Shown piece by piece: positions 8,553-16,932 of a stretch of 64,000 nucleotides of DNA. The position numbers were made by a program, and so were the translations under genes. The stretch lies in assembly GCF_006538885.1 (NCBI RefSeq), contig NZ_BJLY01000003.1:124001-188000 (forward strand). The letters are read 5' to 3'. Position 1 is the stretch's first letter, and each line of letters begins with the position of its first letter. Under the pieces are notes generated by a model that ran no database searches, was not told the origin of the DNA, and worked only from the letters and a program-made list of their open reading frames with translations. Origin of the DNA: Gluconobacter roseus NBRC 3990. Lineage in GTDB: Bacteria; Pseudomonadota; Alphaproteobacteria; Acetobacterales; Acetobacteraceae.

Positions 8553-10424
8553 ATGAGCGAAACAAACACCCAGAAGACCGCCGAAAAGCATGAGTTCAGT
8601 GCCGAAGTCGGACGTCTTCTGGATCTCGTGGTCCATGCCCTTTATTCTGACCGTGAGATCTTTCTGCGCGAGCTTGTTGCCAACGCAGCTGATGCCACGG
8701 ACAAGCGCCGTTTCGAAGCTCTGACCGACAGCGCTCTGGCTCTGCCGGAAAATGCGTCCATCCGCATCAATCCGGACAAGAGCCAGAAAGAGCTGACCAT
8801 CTCCGATGACGGCGTGGGCATGACCCATGATGAACTGGCCCAGAACCTCGGCACGATTGCCCGTTCCGGCACCCGCGCCTTCGGCGAGAAGCTGAATGCC
8901 GCCAAGCCGGAAGACCGCCCGAGCCTGATTGGCCAGTTCGGTGTCGGCTTCTATGCGGCTTTCATGGTGGCGGACCGCGTAGACGTCACCTCCCGCAAGG
9001 CCGGTTCCGATGAAGCCTGGACCTGGTCTTCGGATGGCAAGGGCGCCTTCACGCTGAGCCCCGCCTCCCGCTCCACGCCCGGCACTGACATCGTCCTGCA
9101 TATGAAGGACGATGCCGACGATTTCCTCGACAGCTGGCGTCTGCGCTCGATCATCCGTAAATGGGCGGACCATATCTCCTGGCCCATCACCCTGCGTGAA
9201 ACCAAGGAAGATGGCACCACGGAAGATCAGGCTGCCAACGAAGGGACGGCCCTGTGGAGCAAGCCGAAATCCGAGATCACGCCGGAACAGTATGCGGAGT
9301 TCTACCGGCACATCTCGCATGCTTTCGATGAGCCCTATGCGACGCTGCACTGGCGCGCGGAAGGTGTGACCGAATTCACGGCCCTGCTGTTCCTGCCCAG
9401 CGCTCGTCCGTTCGACTTCATGGAGCAGTCCCGCGAAAGCCGGATCCATCTGCATGTCCGCCGGATGTTTATCACCGACGAAGCCGAACTCGTCCCGAAC
9501 TGGATGCGCTTCGTGCAGGGCGTGGTCGACACCGAAGACCTGCCGCTTAATGTCTCGCGCGAAATGCTTCAGGCCACCCCGGTTCTGGCCCGCATCCGCA
9601 AGGCTGTGACCAAGCGCGTCATGACCGAGATCAGCAAGCGCGCGAAGGAAGCTGACAGCGGTTTCAACACCTTCTGGGAAAACTTCGGTGCCGTCATCAA
9701 GGAAGGCCTGTGGGAAGACGCCGAACACCGCACGGAAATCGCCGGTTTCGCCCGCTTCCACTCCACCTACAGTGACGACCTGATCACGCTGGACGATTAC
9801 ATCTCCCGCATGAAGGACGGTCAGGACGCCATCTATTACCTGACGGGTGACAGCCTCGATGCCCTGAAGTCCTCGGCCCAGCTCGAAGGCTTCCGCGCAC
9901 GTGGCGTTGAAGTCCTGCTGCTGTCCGACCCGGTTGACGGTTTCTGGCCGGAGCGTCTGTCCTCTTATCAGGACAAGCCCCTGCGTTCCGTCACCCACTC
10001 CCACGGTGATCTGGAAAAGTTTGAGTCTGTAGAAGCAGACACGACAGAAGCCGCCGATGTCGAAAAGCTCGTTCCGGCCCTTAAGGACGTGCTTGGCGAT
10101 CAGGTCAAGGACGTCCGCAGCACCGTCCGTCTGACGGGCAGCGCCGTGGTCATTACATCCGATGGCGGTCCGGACCTGACCATGCAGCGCCTGATGCGTC
10201 GCTCCGGTCAGGCCATGCCAGCCATGCCGCCGATCCTCGAGATCAACCCGAAGCATCCGCTCATCAAGGCTCTGGCCGAGCGTGTGACGAAGGGCGAAGG
10301 GATCAAGGACTATGCCAGCGTCCTTCTGGATCTGGCGCGGGTGCAGGAAGGCGAGCCTCTTCCCGATCCGACTGGCTTTGGTCGTTCGCTGGCGACACTG
10401 TTGGCTGGGCCGGCTGCGGAGTAA
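8553..10424 (+). CDS. htpG: Chaperone HtpG (Hsp90 family)
   Basis: This 623-residue ATP-dependent cytosolic chaperone is the bacterial Hsp90. The GHKL ATPase domain occupies residues 1 to about 220: [19 protein letters not shown] with the catalytic Glu and Mg-binding Asn, the ISDDGVGMT motif, and [15 protein letters not shown]. The middle domain has [11 protein letters not shown], and the C-terminal dimerisation domain ends at about 620. Translation could begin at a TTG at 8535, but the ATG at 8553 follows a purine-rich GAGGGAG and gives the usual short N-terminus, so I choose it. A hairpin terminator follows at 10439. Confidence 0.96.
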   Translation: MSETNTQKTAEKHEFSAEVGRLLDLVVHALYSDREIFLRELVANAADATDKRRFEALTDSALALPENASIRINPDKSQKELTISDDGVGMTHDELAQNLGTIARSGTRAFGEKLNAAKPEDRPSLIGQFGVGFYAAFMVADRVDVTSRKAGSDEAWTWSSDGKGAFTLSPASRSTPGTDIVLHMKDDADDFLDSWRLRSIIRKWADHISWPITLRETKEDGTTEDQAANEGTALWSKPKSEITPEQYAEFYRHISHAFDEPYATLHWRAEGVTEFTALLFLPSARPFDFMEQSRESRIHLHVRRMFITDEAELVPNWMRFVQGVVDTEDLPLNVSREMLQATPVLARIRKAVTKRVMTEISKRAKEADSGFNTFWENFGAVIKEGLWEDAEHRTEIAGFARFHSTYSDDLITLDDYISRMKDGQDAIYYLTGDSLDALKSSAQLEGFRARGVEVLLLSDPVDGFWPERLSSYQDKPLRSVTHSHGDLEKFESVEADTTEAADVEKLVPALKDVLGDQVKDVRSTVRLTGSAVVITSDGGPDLTMQRLMRRSGQAMPAMPPILEINPKHPLIKALAERVTKGEGIKDYASVLLDLARVQEGEPLPDPTGFGRSLATLLAGPAAE

Positions 10425-10438
10425 GCGGAACTCCAACA

Positions 10439-10470
10439 GAAAGGCGAGGGAAATATCCCCCGCCTTTCTT
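10439..10470. terminator. Rho-independent terminator after htpG
   Basis: GAAAGGCG, AGGG, a short A/T loop, CCCC and CGCCTTTC form an almost perfect hairpin followed by TT. It lies 15 bases after the htpG stop and between convergent genes, so it could serve htpG and also the AraC-type gene read from the other side. Confidence 0.75.
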
Positions 10471-10494
10471 AATAAGTATCAGCGTAGGAGCGCG

Positions 10495-11370
10495 TCAGCC
10501 GCGAGCTGCGCTGCTCAGCCGCACACTCCCCCGCGACGAACGCTGCCGAACTTCACGCGGAGATGCACCGAATTTCTGCCGGAACCGCCGTGAAAAATGA
10601 GCGGCGTTGCGGAAGCCATGGTTTAGCGCAATCTGTGCAATCGGCAGTGCATCATGAACCGGGTTCGTCAGATCCGCATGAATCCGTTCCAGACGACGGT
10701 TGAGCATCCAGCCCGCAACGGCCCCTTCCTCTCCATCGAAAAGCTGATAAAGCGCCCGCGTCGAAATTCCAGATGCTTCTGCAATGCTCTGAGGGGTCAG
10801 ATCGTGTTCATGCAGACGCGTCTCGATATAATGCCGAATATGCTTTTGCCGATGCCGTCGGCGTCCCGCCACACTGACTTCCAGATCAAGACAATCCAGA
10901 ACCGTCGTAATCAGCAGATCTGTCACATGCTGAAGAAGGCGCTGGCGTGTCTGGGGGATTGCGCCTTCCAGAAAACCAGCTTCCAGCATGGCGGCAACGG
11001 AAAGCAGGAAGGCGCCGGGACCTTTTTCAGAACTGAAAGTCAGCGGAGGCAGTCCTGACAGCATGGGCAGGTGCCGCAGCAGTGCAGACCGCGTCACGCT
11101 GAGCAGAAAGACATCTGCTGTAGGTTCGACGGCCGGTGGCGCTGTCAGAGCAGCGAACTGACGCTGATCCAGATATAGCGTGCCGCGTGATTGCCGGGAG
11201 AGTACGAGCACGGCCCGTCCCTGCTGCAGAATGCCCACGATCGCCGATGACAGGGTCGTGCTGAGACGGGCAACCACAGGGTCCATACCGCGTGGTGGCA
11301 CCGCAAGGGTGGCCAGCGGCACAATACGCTGTGCATTCAGATCATCGCGGGGACTTTCAGTCACGACCAT
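10495..11370 (-). CDS. AraC/XylS-family transcriptional regulator
   Basis: The 291-residue protein ends in a double helix-turn-helix AraC domain (about residues 180-285). The first helix-turn-helix contains LTPQSIAEASGISTRALYQL. The second contains ALNHGFRNAAHFSRRFRQKF followed by GASPREVRQ, a standard AraC C-terminal signature. The N-terminal two thirds resemble the AraC-binding-like sensor of the regulators that carry a short conserved VLxxxRxG element, but the ligand is not identifiable. The upstream 206 bases hold an imperfect dyad at 11483-11503. The neighbours, htpG and an exonuclease pair, give no clear target. Confidence 0.88.
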   Translation of the reverse strand: MVVTESPRDDLNAQRIVPLATLAVPPRGMDPVVARLSTTLSSAIVGILQQGRAVLVLSRQSRGTLYLDQRQFAALTAPPAVEPTADVFLLSVTRSALLRHLPMLSGLPPLTFSSEKGPGAFLLSVAAMLEAGFLEGAIPQTRQRLLQHVTDLLITTVLDCLDLEVSVAGRRRHRQKHIRHYIETRLHEHDLTPQSIAEASGISTRALYQLFDGEEGAVAGWMLNRRLERIHADLTNPVHDALPIAQIALNHGFRNAAHFSRRFRQKFGASPREVRQRSSRGSVRLSSAARG

Positions 11371-11482
11371 GCTCTGTCAGGAAAAGTGTTAATGTCGTTA
11401 AACACCATTTTAAGTAGTAAAACCGACTGAAACAACGATAGATGAATGGCTATAGGAAAAATCTATTCAAAGGGAAATAGCC

Positions 11483-11503
11483 ACACTGTATTTCATACTG
11501 TGT
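11483..11503. promoter_or_regulatory. Imperfect dyad upstream of the AraC-type gene
   Basis: ACACTGTAT, TTC and ATACTGTGT form an inverted repeat matching at 8 of 9 positions. It lies about 115 bases upstream of the AraC-type start codon in an A/T-rich region of 206 bases (11371-11576) that contains no gene. It could be an operator for this regulator or the remains of a terminator. No U-tract follows on either strand. Confidence 0.3.
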
Positions 11504-11576
11504 CGTCACTGAGTGCCATTTGATTGCACAGATAATATTGGGAGTCTTAAAAGTAAAAAATTTTTTATAAATAGAA

Positions 11577-14500
11577 TTATAGTTCAGTAAGACAGGCAAT
11601 TTCTTTCGATTGATTTAACATATACCCATGGTGGGTAAAAAACAGAACCTGCGTTTTCTCTGAAATCTCAGCCAGAATCTTTAGACCAGCCGCCGTTCGT
11701 TCTTCGTCGAACGTCACGAATAGATCATCGGCCAGAAAAGGCAGACGGATTCCACGATCCAGTGCCTGTTCCACCGATGCCAGACGCAGGGCCAGATAAA
11801 GCTGATCGCGCGTGCCCTCACTCATGGCATGCACCGGCACGAGCGCCGTGTTTCCCGGTCGACTCCCCGCCAGCACAAGCCCGTCCGATCCTTCGTCTTC
11901 GGTCGCCAGGCCTGCATAACGTCCCAGCGTCAGGCGCGAAAACAGATCTCCGGCCCGTGACAGCAGCGGCCCATGCGCCTTCTGCCGCCCCTGCTCCACC
12001 AGACGTGACAGCATCAGCTGCTGGAGCCTGAGCGAGACATAACGGCTGGCCCGCTCGGCAATTTCCGCTTCCGTCTCTTGGATTTCCTCGGCCGTTTCGT
12101 GCACCCCCCGTGCAGTTTCCAGCTCGGCCAGAGCCGCCCGCGCCTTGAACAGGCGCTCGTCCACTTCCGACCTGCGGGCATTCAGCTCGGCAGTCTCCGC
12201 TTCGATGGCCTCGAATTCCTGCTCAAGCTGCGCCGGATCCGTCCCGCGCGCTTCTTCGAGCAACGCCTCGAGTGGTCTGCCATTTCCCGCCTGCCGGATC
12301 TGCTCCCGCAGTTCATCCCGCTTCTCACAAAGCCCGGCCCTGTGCCGTGCCTGCGACAGCGCGACATGGAGATCCTCATCCGGCCCAATTCCCAGCATGG
12401 ACCGCACCGGCATCAGTTCTGCCTGAAGAGCCGCTATCTGCACATCTGCCTGAGCAATTTCAGCCTCGACGGCATTTCGCTGCTGCACAACAGCCTGTCG
12501 CTCGCGTTCGCGCTCGAGTTCCCGCGTCAGGAAAGCCTCAAGCTCCGTCGCATCGCGCTGTCCATAGCGCTGAAGGAAAACCCCAAGCGCATTGCGAAAA
12601 GCTGCAATATCGCGCGCTTCGGAATCCTGTTCCTTCCGCTCGTTTTCAAGCCGCTCCTGGATCGTGCGCGCTTCCCGCACATCCTGCAGATCAACCCGCT
12701 CTGCCCGGCCCGGATAACGGCACCCGCGACATGCAACCGTCCAGTCTTCTTCCCACTGTGCCTGACTGCGTTCCAGTTCGGACAGCATCGCCCGGTCCCG
12801 CGTCAGGGCCTTTTCCAGCCGGACACGCTCCGCCTGCTGCGCCGCATGATGCTGCGCCTCGGCCTCATCACGTTCCAGAAGGGATGCGGCCTGCCGGATC
12901 TGAACAGCCAGCCGGTCTGACGTGCAGCCCTTTATAAAGACGTCCAGGCGCCGGCTCATCTCATCCCGGCTGGCCTTTGCCGATTCAAGCTGCATCCGCG
13001 CAGCCTGCAATGCGTCCTCGGCTGCCAGTGCCGCCTGACGTCGCGCAATCCAGACCTGAAGCTGCGCAGGGGGCAACACCGGAGCCCCCAGCGTCTCCAG
13101 CAGCGCCGCCCACGCAATCCTGCGCCGCTCCAGTTCCGCCTCCGCCTGCACAGCCCTGCGCCGGGCTTCGTCAGCCCTCAGCACAAGATCCTCACCCTGA
13201 CGCACCAGTGCCGCCAGTTGTGCAGACTGCTCGGCATGGGCATGACGCCGGTCCGCCAGACTGTCCGCATTCTGGATCAGAACGCCAAACGCCTCCCGCA
13301 TCGCAGGAGCCGGACAGGTGCCGGATTGGAAATGGCCTTCCATGCCCTGCCACAGACGGTCGCGTTCCTGACGCGCTGCCAGAAGCTGTTCACGGGAAAC
13401 GGCCTGTCCATCTTCTTCCAGCCGCCGACGCTGCTGCGCCAGTTGCGCCGCAGCCGTTTGCGCCGCCTGCTCCTCGTCCAGCGCGCCGCGCCGCTGCTCT
13501 TCAAGTTCTGCCCACAGCCGGATTTCTTCTTCAAGGCCTGCGAGGTCGGGTAATGCAAGAGCCGTCAGCTCACCACGGCGATCCCCGCACTTCGCCGACC
13601 ATGGCAACAGCGCCCCATAAGCCGTAGCTGTCAGGTCCTCCTGCCGCGCAACATCCTGCGCAAGACCGTCGATGCGCTCATCAACCGGTCCAAGACTTCT
13701 CGCCTCATCCAGTTCCAGTCTGAACAGACGCAACCGTTCCGCACCGGAATGCTCTTCCGTCCCCGAACCGACCACGGGATGAAGGCCATCAAGAGCCTGC
13801 TCCGTCTCCCGAAGCCGCGCCCGAAGATCCTGCTCCTGCGTCTGCAGCAGAACACGGGCCTGAAGCCGCTGATCCAGATCATCCAGCGCGACCAGCGCGG
13901 GCAGATCACCCGGTTCACATTCATGCCGCGCCCAGAACTGTTCCAGCCAGATCCCGTCCCGCGTCATGCGCGCCTGACGTTCTCCAACCGCTGCTTCCAG
14001 ACGTTCAATAAGAACACCTTTCGCCAGAAGTGAACGGATATTTTCATGATCCACAAGGATTGGATGTGGCTCACCGAGCGATTTAACTTGTTCTGATGTT
14101 GCACCAATCTTTTGCCGTGCGATCGATGCAGCATGTTCATCCCGGCGCAGCGTCTCAAGGATTTTTTCAATCCGGCCGCAGTCCTGAATGCTCAATTCCC
14201 GCGCAGGAAGATGCGTAATTTCCGTTTCTATATCGGTAAGTTTCCGGAACGGAACAGATGTCATTTTCCGTCGTGAATTATTTCTGCGGCGCACGCCAAG
14301 GTCCTGAATTGCGCGCTCACAGAGAGTTTTTTCTGTTTCTGATTGAGAAAGTTCCTTATTCGAAATTGATAACTGTTTTGCTGTTGTCGTGTCGTTGCGG
14401 AGGGTCTTTTGCAGCTCCGTAAGTTTTGTGCGCGCCTGCTGCAAACCTGATTTGGAAGAGCGATATTTCCATTCCGAATTAACATCGTCCTGAAGGGAAG

Positions 14501-14987
14501 ATGCCAGCTTTCCGACCCCTTCAAGTCCCAGACCGGCCGCAAGGATCTGAAGCCCCGCATCGTCTTTCAGACGACGCATTTCCTCGCCGCCTTCGCGCAA
14601 CCGCGCATGATCCAGTGCCCAGGCCGCTTCGAAGCCCTTCGCATCCAGCCCGCCCAGCCAGGTCCGCAGCGGCAGATCGTCCAGAGCGGTCTTATCGTCC
14701 GCCGCATATAATGTCTGGTTTCGCCCACGCCGGCGAATACCCTCGAAAACCGTCCCGTCCTGTTCCAGACACGCTCCAACCCGCAGCAATGAGGCGGCCG
14801 TCATCCAGTCTCCTGAAATATGGTGCGGAAATCCGAACAGAAAATCCCGGATGGCGCTAAGCGTCGTCGATTTTCCGGCCTCGTTGGGACCGTAAATGAC
14901 ATGCAGATCCCGTGCGCCTTTGGGAAAGGTCAGCGTGGCATCCTGAAAGCCGCCATAGCGGAAAAGATCGAGACGATCGAAACGCAT
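11577..14987 (-). CDS. YhaN/SbcC-like AAA ATPase (DNA repair-type coiled-coil protein)
   Basis: This large 1136-residue protein has a split ABC-type ATPase head. The N-terminal part has Walker A GPNEAGKST at residues 33-41. The C-terminal part has the signature-like SEGTRDQLYLALRLA, Walker B LPFLADDLFVTFDEER and an FFTHH switch. Between them lie about 900 residues of charged, heptad-rich coiled coil, as in SbcC, Rad50 and YhaN. Such ATPases gate a partner nuclease at DNA ends. Its ATG overlaps the nuclease stop codon (TAATG), so the two are translationally coupled. Residues about 170-316 (14040-14480), and the last 60 codons, are visibly richer in A and T than the rest. Confidence 0.88.
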   Translation of the reverse strand: MRFDRLDLFRYGGFQDATLTFPKGARDLHVIYGPNEAGKSTTLSAIRDFLFGFPHHISGDWMTAASLLRVGACLEQDGTVFEGIRRRGRNQTLYAADDKTALDDLPLRTWLGGLDAKGFEAAWALDHARLREGGEEMRRLKDDAGLQILAAGLGLEGVGKLASSLQDDVNSEWKYRSSKSGLQQARTKLTELQKTLRNDTTTAKQLSISNKELSQSETEKTLCERAIQDLGVRRRNNSRRKMTSVPFRKLTDIETEITHLPARELSIQDCGRIEKILETLRRDEHAASIARQKIGATSEQVKSLGEPHPILVDHENIRSLLAKGVLIERLEAAVGERQARMTRDGIWLEQFWARHECEPGDLPALVALDDLDQRLQARVLLQTQEQDLRARLRETEQALDGLHPVVGSGTEEHSGAERLRLFRLELDEARSLGPVDERIDGLAQDVARQEDLTATAYGALLPWSAKCGDRRGELTALALPDLAGLEEEIRLWAELEEQRRGALDEEQAAQTAAAQLAQQRRRLEEDGQAVSREQLLAARQERDRLWQGMEGHFQSGTCPAPAMREAFGVLIQNADSLADRRHAHAEQSAQLAALVRQGEDLVLRADEARRRAVQAEAELERRRIAWAALLETLGAPVLPPAQLQVWIARRQAALAAEDALQAARMQLESAKASRDEMSRRLDVFIKGCTSDRLAVQIRQAASLLERDEAEAQHHAAQQAERVRLEKALTRDRAMLSELERSQAQWEEDWTVACRGCRYPGRAERVDLQDVREARTIQERLENERKEQDSEARDIAAFRNALGVFLQRYGQRDATELEAFLTRELERERERQAVVQQRNAVEAEIAQADVQIAALQAELMPVRSMLGIGPDEDLHVALSQARHRAGLCEKRDELREQIRQAGNGRPLEALLEEARGTDPAQLEQEFEAIEAETAELNARRSEVDERLFKARAALAELETARGVHETAEEIQETEAEIAERASRYVSLRLQQLMLSRLVEQGRQKAHGPLLSRAGDLFSRLTLGRYAGLATEDEGSDGLVLAGSRPGNTALVPVHAMSEGTRDQLYLALRLASVEQALDRGIRLPFLADDLFVTFDEERTAAGLKILAEISEKTQVLFFTHHGYMLNQSKEIACLTEL

Positions 14988-16225
14988 TATTCCGTGTCCC
15001 CCACCAGCCGAGCCCGCAAGGCTGCCCGCGCCTGTTCAAGCGGAAACTGCCCGCCCGCCATCAGACTGTCCCGCTCCACACAGGACGGCAACGCAGAGAA
15101 AAACCCTTCAAATGCCTCGGGCAGGGACGCCAGAAAATCTTCATCCTGCATCAGTCCCTCAAGCGCCAGATCCAGCTCCCGCGTCTCCGCCACACCCGTC
15201 CGATGCACCGGCGCGGTCGTCTCGTTCCGGATTTTTTCCAGTGCAATCTGCGCGGTCCCGTGCGCCAGCGAAACCGCGATACTCCGCAGATCTTCTTTCC
15301 AGGCATGGGAGGCACATAACCGGTCATGCAATACGCTCTGGCCGGTCAGCACAATCCGCGCAATAACCGTCCGTCCCTGCGCTTCGGCAAGCGCCTGTTC
15401 CATCTCACGCCGCGCGGCGGCAAGAACCGCTTCCATCGTCTGCATGTCACTGACACCCAGTTCAAGCTGGCTCCAGCGCACCACATCACAATCGACAAAC
15501 GTCACCGACCGGACAGACCCGTCCTCAACATCTATAAGTGCGCAGCCACACGCCCCGGTCTCCCGCGCATGCCGTCCCTGAAGCACGCCCGGAAACACGA
15601 CCCAGGGATGCTCGCAGACAATTTCACGCGCATGGACATGCCCCAGCGCCCAGTAATCATATCCCTTGGCCGAGAGCGTCTCGACGGAGCAGGGCGCATA
15701 GGTTTCGTGCTCCCCGTATCCCGAGAGTGACGTATGCAGCACGCCAATATTGAAACACCCCGCCACCGGCGCCGGATAATTCCGCGTCATGTCCTGCGTG
15801 ACATGCCGGTCCCGGAAACTCTGCCCATGCAGCGCCACGCCCAGTTCCGGCCAGTGCAGGGTCTGCGGTGCGTCATAAGAGAAATGATGGATTCCGTCCG
15901 GCAGCGGCAGCTCGCGCGCAATGACCGACTGGGCATCATGATTGCCCGAAAGCGTCACCACCCGGATGCCCGCCTGAACCAGCCGGCTCAGCGCCCGGAC
16001 CATGTAAAGCCCGGTCCCGACATCCTGCCAGGTCCCGTCATACAGGTCCCCGGCCAGCACGACGAAATCGACTTTTTCGGTGAGTGCCGTTTCGACAAGC
16101 CGGTCCAGCGCGCGCCGCGTGGACCCGCGGATTTCCGCCTCGGGAAGTCCCTCGTAACGGCTCAGCCCTCTCAGGGGGCTGTCGAGGTGAATGTCAGCAG
16201 CGTGGAGGAAGCGGAATGAAGACAT
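14987..16225 (-). CDS. SbcD/YhaO-like metallophosphoesterase (DNA exonuclease)
   Basis: The 412-residue protein has calcineurin-like phosphoesterase motifs near the N-terminus in the order seen in SbcD and Mre11: LHAADIHLDSPLRG, then FVVLAGDLYDG, then VTLSGNHDAQ, and later YWALGHVHAREI. These supply the two-metal site. The remaining 200 residues would form the capping and ATPase-contact region. It is upstream of, and overlaps by one base, the YhaN/SbcC-like ATPase, so the pair should form an Mre11-Rad50-like complex acting on DNA ends or hairpins. The classical sbcC-sbcD pair differs in ATPase sequence, so I use the YhaO/YhaN comparison and assign no symbol. Confidence 0.88.
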   Translation of the reverse strand: MSSFRFLHAADIHLDSPLRGLSRYEGLPEAEIRGSTRRALDRLVETALTEKVDFVVLAGDLYDGTWQDVGTGLYMVRALSRLVQAGIRVVTLSGNHDAQSVIARELPLPDGIHHFSYDAPQTLHWPELGVALHGQSFRDRHVTQDMTRNYPAPVAGCFNIGVLHTSLSGYGEHETYAPCSVETLSAKGYDYWALGHVHAREIVCEHPWVVFPGVLQGRHARETGACGCALIDVEDGSVRSVTFVDCDVVRWSQLELGVSDMQTMEAVLAAARREMEQALAEAQGRTVIARIVLTGQSVLHDRLCASHAWKEDLRSIAVSLAHGTAQIALEKIRNETTAPVHRTGVAETRELDLALEGLMQDEDFLASLPEAFEGFFSALPSCVERDSLMAGGQFPLEQARAALRARLVGDTE

Positions 16226-16273
16226 GCGGGAAGTTTACGCCCTCCCGGATGTCTTGCAAGCGGTGCGCCGGTC

Positions 16274-16777
16274 TCAGGCCGCAGCCACGTATTGCGACAC
16301 GATTTCCGGCATCAGCTCTTCAAGCGCCTCCGCCGAAGCTGCTTCTTCGTCTTTCAGACACTCCAGTGCCGCCGCATCCTGCGCAAAGCCAAGCTGCCGC
16401 GCCAGCACGACCAGAACCTGAAGCGACGTGATCTGATGTGCGCGATACCCGCTCGCCGCCAGCACGTTCTTCAGAACGTCATGCTCCTCGCCCCCATGCA
16501 GCAGCCCCGAAACAGTGCTGAGAATGGACGAGACCGTTTCGTGAGGAACCGGGGCAGGGTGCCCGTGCCGGGACAGAAGGATCGTGATCTCCCGCGCATG
16601 GCTCCGGCCCATCGCCAGATCCTGCTCCATACGCTGGCACAATCCCGGATACTGCTCACACACGGGCAGTTCGGAAAGCGCCGTCTCAATGGCCTTGGAC
16701 TCGATGGACAGGTGATCCCGCAGGGCGTCCAGATAAATATCCAGCGTTGCTCTGCCCGTCGTTTTTGTTCTGCCCAC
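16274..16777 (-). CDS. DUF892 (YciE/YciF) ferritin-like protein
   Basis: The 167-residue helical protein resembles the YciE/YciF group (DUF892), four-helix ferritin-like proteins linked with stress in enterobacteria. Recognisable parts are ARTHEKEI-like positions in MEQDLAMGRSHAREI and the acidic/His helices around LVVLARQLGFAQDAAALEC, where the QLGxxxAxxLL pattern is common to the family. Metal ligands cannot be assigned with confidence. It stands alone: the nuclease gene ends the preceding cluster, and a terminator at 16876-16905 separates it from the TonB receptor gene upstream, so it needs its own promoter. Confidence 0.7.
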   Translation of the reverse strand: MGRTKTTGRATLDIYLDALRDHLSIESKAIETALSELPVCEQYPGLCQRMEQDLAMGRSHAREITILLSRHGHPAPVPHETVSSILSTVSGLLHGGEEHDVLKNVLAASGYRAHQITSLQVLVVLARQLGFAQDAAALECLKDEEAASAEALEELMPEIVSQYVAAA

Positions 16778-16875
16778 CGTGGATCCTTTTTATCTTTGGC
16801 GCGGTCATAAATGGCCATATTGCCGGGTAGAGTGCAAGGGCACGGCAGCCCTGCACAAAAGCCTTTTCGGTCATG

Positions 16876-16905
16876 AAAAACCCCATGCCGGAAACCGGCA
16901 TGGGG
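16876..16905 (-). terminator. Rho-independent terminator of the TonB receptor gene
   Basis: On the minus strand, CCCCATGCCGG, TTT and CCGGCATGGGG form a perfect 11-base stem followed by TTTTT. It lies 28 bases past the receptor stop codon and isolates the DUF892 gene downstream. Confidence 0.9.
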
Positions 16906-16932
16906 CATTCAGGCTCAGCAGGATCTGAAGGA

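Noticed and set aside
8526-10436. A 636-codon minus-strand frame opposite htpG
   Set aside because: Full shadow of htpG: same span, low complexity, no conserved motifs.
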